Assembly: GCA_032358165.1 (NCBI GenBank)
Contig: JAALGY010000015.1
Span: 2,604,001 to 2,668,000, forward strand
Reading direction: 5' to 3'
Source of the DNA: Diplosphaera chodatii
Taxonomy: Eukaryota > Chlorophyta > Trebouxiophyceae > Prasiolales > Stichococcaceae
DNA: 64,000 bases
Shown here: piece by piece, positions 59,132 through 64,000 of the stretch
Layout: each line of letters begins with the position of its first letter
Numbering within the stretch: position 1 is the first letter of the stretch
Notes under the pieces: generated by a model
Databases searched by the model: none
What the model was told of the DNA's origin: nothing
The model's input: only the letters and a program-made list of their open reading frames with translations
Program-made: the position numbers and the translations under genes

Positions 59132-62100
59132 ATGGGACGTAGGCAAAGTCACTGCAGCGATGCAAGAGCACAGGACCTGCCAGCAGAGCTGCTGGAGCAA
59201 GTGCTGGCGCATGTGCCATTCTGGGAGAGGTGCAATTCACAGGAACCTCATCAATATGCCATGCGCGGGTCCTTGATATCGACATAAGGCATTGTTGACT
59301 GACCTTACTGATGGGTGTTCAGGGTCAGAGCTGCAGCTGTGTGCCGGGCATGGCGCCAGCAGCTGTCGCAGCGCGGCTTGCCTTTGTGGCAGGCAAGACC
59401 GGGCCTCTGACGTTTTGATCCACTGCAGTGCAATACTACTAAGCCTGGCACGTGGAATCGCGCAGAGTTCTGCGAGCATGTCAATCCATACCGCTGCCAT
59501 GAGTGTGCAGGTGGCCAACATTGGGAACCGCACTGTATGGCGCCTAGCGCCTGAAGAAAACTTCGTCAAGTTCCTGTCGCTTCAGAGGTGGCTGAGGCGC
59601 CATGGCAGCGGGCTGCTGCAGCTGCAGTGCAGCACGGCATTTGGTTGCCAGGTGGGCTGGCACACTGTTGTGCAGCCTTCGTTGGTTGTAGCACTGCTGA
59701 CAGTTTCAGACCAGGAGCGTCATTGTGCTTGCTTGCGAATCCACGATCCAGTATTTGCTGGATCTGCTGGCGCACACAGATTGCGTGAGTGTACCGAAAG
59801 TATTTTGTTGTATAAATTGTGCCCAGGGGTACGCAGAGGAGGGCCTGCTGAATTCGTTCCTGTCTGCACTTGGCGCTGCTGCACCCTCTCTGCAGGTACG
59901 TACAGCTATGTTGAAAGCCTGCTCACAAGCAACCACCTGCACTCCAACATCACTTCAACGTCAATGTTTGTGTGCCGGGGCCTGCAAAGCGAGTGTGGCG
60001 TGCAGACAGTAGGTTTGCCATAGCTCAGCATGCTGTGGCAACCCCTCAACAGTCTACCCCGTCTGATGGGCCCTCAATGCAGGCGCTGCGCCTGGACGCG
60101 TGCGCAGCCTGGGGCCTGGTCAACAGTGGCCTGGTGGGCATCGCTAGCATGGGAGACCACCTGCGGCACCTGGCCCTTATTGGAGTCTACCATGTGTCTG
60201 GAAAAGGTCTCACCGCCGCCCTAGCACAGCTGCCCAGCCTGCAGGTGAATGCGCTGCAATCGTCATCACCATCTGGCATGTGCAGCCTGCATGCGATGCA
60301 GCATGTATGCATTGTTTTTGGGCATGCCTGTGCTGGATGGAGCGCCCCGCCATTAAGAGCGACAGTGTGGTGTTGATGATGTGGCGTACTGAACTACGGC
60401 GCCAGTGGGATCGGAATTGCGGATAAAGCCAACGAAGCAGGGATCAGCCTGTCAAGAATGTACACCCAATGATGTCAGCCGCTTGCGACCCTCTAAATAC
60501 TCCTGCACTTGCTGTGGGCGCAGGGCCTGGCCATCATCTTTCAAAAACAATGGGAGGCGGAGCCTGCATGGCAGGCCATCAATTGCAAGAGCGATTATGA
60601 TGGGGAGCCTGACATGACGGAGCTGCTGGCTGGTATCGCTGTGTCATGCCCGGTAAACACCCTGTACACGTTCAGACACTGCAGCACCAACTCTGACTCC
60701 CGCTGATGGTGCTGAGCACACCTGAACATCTTGACGCATGAGCATCCAGGACATTGTATGTTGCAGAGTGCGGCGGTGTAAAACGGGTGTCAAGCTTTAT
60801 GACGGCTTGGATGCTCGCTTCCAGGCGTTGCAGACGCTGGCGTTCGGCCACCATTCGTACTGCGTACACGAGTTTGACCCTAACGATACAGACCCGGATT
60901 GGGACGAATCACCGCTGCCAACAGCAATCTCACGGCTCACGGCACTGAGCTCCCTCATGCTGCACAACATCTACTGGGAGTGGTGTCCGAATGGCCTGCC
61001 ACACGTGCCTCAGGTAGATCAGGCTGCGGTTGCACGAGGCATATGTCCACTGACAGAGGGCAACACGTGCCTCATGCTAAGGCTTTGGACTTCTGGTGAT
61101 CGCATTCTGTTTTTGTCAATGGCATGCTGCTTGTCGGTGACGCAGCTGTCCAGTCATTACGGAACACTAAAGCGATCGTTCCAGGGCCTCATGCACGATT
61201 TCATAGGAAGCAAACCAGTTGAGTGCAGGCTCATCTCGGTAGCATGCCACATTTGCAAATCGGCTTGGTATTTCAGAACATGGTCGTTATGCTTGCAGCT
61301 GCGGCGGCTGTGCCTTCGCGGAGAATGCGACGAAACGGAGTATACAGACCCAGCATTGCCACACCAGCTCAGCAGCTTCACCGCCCTGGAGGCGTTGCAG
61401 GTGCATTATGTTGAACAACTTGCTTGTCACTCTACGTTCCTCAGCCCTGTGCGGCCAGCCACCTGGCCTGCTGCGGGCTCACAGAGTGTCAGGTGTGCCT
61501 GGTGGCCCACACCATGTCTGGGATCGCGCCTGCTGGGCTGCTGGTGCAGCAGTGCGGATCCTCAAGGCACCCAAACCTTGCTGGTGACCCAGTCTGCCTC
61601 ACAACGCATGCAGGCAATGCTGCCACTCTGGCCAGGGCGGCTGCCGGTTGGGCTCACACACCTTGTGCTGTCCCCTGAGAGTCCTCCGCATCAGCATGAA
61701 CCATCTGGCCGCAATGGCGGCTGCGCTAGCTTCTTTGCCATGCACCTGCCGCCGCTGTGCGCGCTGCAGCACCTGGTGTTTCACAGCCTGAGGGAGATCG
61801 GCAAGGACTTTCTGCAGGATGCCTGTACTGCTGCTACGGCTCTGCCGCAGCTGAAAAGCTTGCATCTGGTGCGGACATTTGTGTCCTGTAGTAGCTTCCT
61901 GGCACAAAGCCTGTGCAAAGTGCGTTGCACGGTCTGTGCTCACCTCGGTCTCCCTGCTGTGTACAGGTGGACTGCAGTGTCACAGCTGTCCCAACAGAGA
62001 TGTGCAAGCTCTCACGACTGCAGCAACTCAACCTGTCCAACAACCCACTGCAGCTGGACGGCTGCAGCAAGCTCGCACAGGCGCCTCTGCACAAGGTGCT

Positions 62101-62981
62101 GATCATGTAGGGGTTCGAGGACTGTAGGTATACACATGTAGGATGCGAGCTGCACCTACCTGTACGAAATATGTGCCGAACACCAACCAACTTTCCTCAG
62201 CAATTGCAACTGCAAATGAATGCTCAGCTGTGACGCTGTCTGCAATGACGTTGTGACCACGAAATGCTGTGTTTCGTGCAGCTGGCATCGTGCAAGTGGC
62301 TAGACCTGCGGTGCAGCAAGCGAGAGCCCAGGCAGCGCCGCGGCGACCCGCCGCCGCCGGCGCCAACGCCCTTGGCGCCGCTGCAGTGAGCGCCACACTT
62401 GCTAGCATTGCTGCCTCGTCGACACCGTGTGCTTGCTGTACATCAGCGCCCTACAGCTCAGCTAGCAAGTCGGGCCTGCATCGTAGCCTGTGTGTTCCAG
62501 GCAACAACTGATACTGGTTTGAGGGCACCTTCTCATAGTCGTGGTGCTCTGCTGGCGGTGGCTGCGATGCCGGCCCTGGAGCGGCTGGCGCTTCCTCCCA
62601 TCGAGGCCTACGACTCGGAGCCAGCATCCCCTGAGGTGCGATGCCGCCTCATGTCACCCTGGTGTCTGTCGACCCAGGAATTTGTCCAGCTGCGCGGGTA
62701 TGCTCCCCATGGTACCCCATGGGGTACCTGCATGATCAGGCCCTGTGCCCCCGTCCGAATGTGGTCCAGCTGGCCAGTCGGATGTCCACATGCAGGAACT
62801 TGGCCAGCTGGCGCAGAGCCGGGGGCCAGGCATGCCGCCAGTCAGCGTGGTGACAGACATGCCGGAGTCGGACCAGTGGGGTGCGGTCGAAATCGAGCTG
62901 CCCTTTGGAGAGGTCAACGACATGCTGGGGGTGCAGCTGGACCGCCGCACCGTGCGAGCAGATGTGTATTGCCCTTATTAG
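59132..62981 (+). CDS. F-box/LRR protein, cluster copy 3 (divergent)
   Basis: 611 aa over fourteen exons in phase: 59132-59229, 59323-59392, 59511-59651, 59710-59784, 59827-59895, 60083-60244, 60524-60652, 60795-61013, 61299-61400, 61614-61868, 61967-62095, 62282-62385, 62539-62635, 62796-62981. The F-box is canonical and spans exons 1-2 (DLPAELLEQVLAHVPFWERV, then AAAVCRAWRQQL). Leucine-rich repeats follow (MGDHLRHLALIGV, ISRLTALSSLMLHNIYW, CKLSRLQQLNLSNNPLQL, MPALERLALPP). The tail is acidic and unassigned (VNDMLGVQLDRRTVRADVY). Intron 2 appears to have a GC donor (CAG|GCAAGA). The donor at 62386 overlaps an in-frame TGA, so retention of intron 12 would end the protein there. The exon 7/8 junction is less certain. 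Its F-box is closer to copy 4 than to copies 1 and 2. Confidence 0.8.
62711..62728. repeat. Perfect 18-bp palindrome in F-box copy 3, intron 13
   Basis: GGTACCCCATGGGGTACC is its own reverse complement and lies inside the intron 62636-62795. Confidence 0.9.
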
Positions 62982-63938
62982 GCACGTCGCTGTACCATAA
63001 AGGCAGCAGCTTATGTGGCGAAAGGGTGCAGCAGTGTGGCAAGTTTTCACCTGCTATATACCTGTCTCGCTTGGCTGTTTGTGAGCTACAGCAATCTTAT
63101 GCATTTTTGTGATATGTGTGCACCTGACCAGCAGTGCGCAGCCATGATGTGGCTGCTGCAAGTCATTTATACGATTGGTGGTACGCAAGTGTGATGCGGC
63201 AGCAGTGGCATGTGGTGCGGCATGATCAAAGAATGGCCTATGATGTCATCACCACCACATCCAACTGCTGATACTTATTGAGGGTACACCCTCAATAATA
63301 ATGGCGCATCATCTGCTGCTTGACATGTTTCAAGCTTTCAACAAGACAACGCTATGTTCTATTCTGTGGTGAAGTCATGTCTCAGTCAAAGTGCATGTGT
63401 ACGTAGTGCATGAGGAAGCAGGAGGATGGGTGGTTTACCTCTACACAAACGGCTCCTGTTCGAAGACTTCGGTCCGCTAGGATTGGAAAATAAACGGCGG
63501 CAGTCTAGTGCCTGCACTACTTCTCACACCCTCTGCTGTGATTATCATGTCCCTTGCAGACTGCTCACGCGTTGACATACCATCATCGTGGGCAGCAATA
63601 TTTGTTCCACTGCGTCCGAAGAGAAGGACGCGGTGGTCCGAAGAAATTTGCTCTGTGACAGCCTGCTGGCGGCAGCAAGTGCCAGACTGCTTGGGTGATG
63701 TCATGTCCGAAGCAGCATCGAACACAACGCAACCTGCCTGCACAGGTGAGCAGGACCATGCCGGCACCAGACAAGGTCCTGCATCGCGACTGCTGCCGGA
63801 CGGTGGTGACGTCAACCTTCTGCTTGTTGTCAAGCGTGCAACAGCATCATCGTGTGCACGCCGTGGTGCGCAGGAGGTGACAGTGCAGTGGCATTACTGC
63901 GCCCTACGCCTGCCACGAAGAGAGGCGCAGAAAGGGGT
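62982..63938. other. Intergenic between F-box copies 3 and 4
   Basis: 957 bp. It contains a perfect inverted repeat at 63275-63298 and an open plus-strand frame (63508-63960) with no recognisable content that runs across the copy 4 start in another frame. Confidence 0.45.
63275..63298. repeat. 11-bp perfect inverted repeat, 2-bp spacer
   Basis: TTATTGAGGGT, spacer AC, ACCCTCAATAA. Located 294 bp downstream of the F-box copy 3 stop codon. Could form a 3' UTR hairpin. Confidence 0.85.
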
Positions 63939-64000
63939 ATGCAGCTGCGTGGTGCCATAAACGACCTGCCAGGGGAGGTGCTGGAGCGGGTGCTGGCGCA
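63939..64000 (+). CDS. F-box protein, cluster copy 4 (partial, runs off the end)
   Basis: Only the first 20 codons are in the window. They read MQLRGAINDLPGEVLERVLA, matching the start of the F-box of copy 3 (DLPAELLEQVLA) residue for residue at the conserved positions. A fourth member of the cluster is therefore very likely to begin here; the rest lies beyond base 64000. Confidence 0.7.
   Translation, partial: MQLRGAINDLPGEVLERVLA

Noticed and set aside
60738..62102. 454-codon plus-strand open frame taken as one protein
   Set aside because: It reads through introns of F-box copy 3; only the parts at 60795-61013, 61299-61400 and 61614-61868 are exons, as shown by leucine-rich content and matched splice phases.
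63508..63960. 150-codon plus-strand open frame upstream of F-box copy 4
   Set aside because: No recognisable domain, no splice partner, and it crosses the F-box start in a different frame.
1..64000. tRNA, rRNA, CRISPR arrays, insertion sequences, operons
   Set aside because: Read through on both strands for T-loop-like segments, regularly spaced repeats, transposase motifs and tight gene spacing; none found.

Overview
The window is nuclear DNA from a green alga (core Chlorophyta; the gene set and short exons suggest Trebouxiophyceae, but the species cannot be fixed from sequence). Genes are split into many short exons with roughly 100-250 bp introns. Exon phases were checked by hand and join into intact reading frames. 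Plastid and mitochondrial targeting leaders, plastid ClpR, plastid anthranilate synthase, TFIIE, Cpn60 and an axonemal coiled-coil protein all point to a photosynthetic eukaryote that has, or recently had, cilia. There is no sign of bacterial operons, rRNA, tRNA, CRISPR or insertion sequences.

Layout. 1-7 kb: a low-complexity Q/A-rich candidate gene (+) and a small Ser/Pro-rich hypothetical gene (+). 7.2-9.2 kb: TFIIE beta (-), divergent from an intronless plastid ClpR (+, 9.8-10.9 kb). 11.2-12.8 kb: glutamine amidotransferase (beta) subunit of anthranilate synthase (+), convergent with a C3HC4 RING protein (-, 13.0-14.1 kb). 14.6-21.4 kb: a 20-exon CCDC40-like axonemal protein (+), then an intronless CPWC-type glutathione S-transferase (+). 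23.2-24.7 kb: an unrecognised small protein (-). 25.0-28.5 kb: RluA-family pseudouridine synthase with an N-terminal zinc-finger-like segment (-), divergent from a 9-exon omega/lambda-like GST (+, 28.9-31.0 kb). 31.3-34.3 kb: two-domain fluoride exporter FEX (-). 34.8-38.6 kb: PLP aromatic amino-acid decarboxylase (-), divergent from mitochondrial Cpn60 (+, 39.0-44.0 kb). 44.4-48.7 kb: a membrane-anchored GH28-fold protein (-) that has lost the polygalacturonase catalytic motifs.

49.3-64.0 kb: a tandem cluster of four F-box/leucine-rich-repeat genes (+). Copies 1 and 2 share the same 15-exon plan and are clearly a local duplication; copy 1 carries a 4-nt net deletion that breaks its frame. 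Copy 3 is more distant. Copy 4 runs off the window end and resembles copy 3.

The neighbouring genes mostly serve unrelated pathways, as is normal in such genomes. The only obvious functional grouping is the F-box cluster (substrate adaptors of SCF ubiquitin ligases). The features most worth a second look are the pseudo-GH28 membrane protein, the F-box cluster with its frameshifted copy, the CCDC40 homologue, a 19-nt micro-exon carrying a GST active site, and a high share of apparent GC-AG introns (about 7 of roughly 150).
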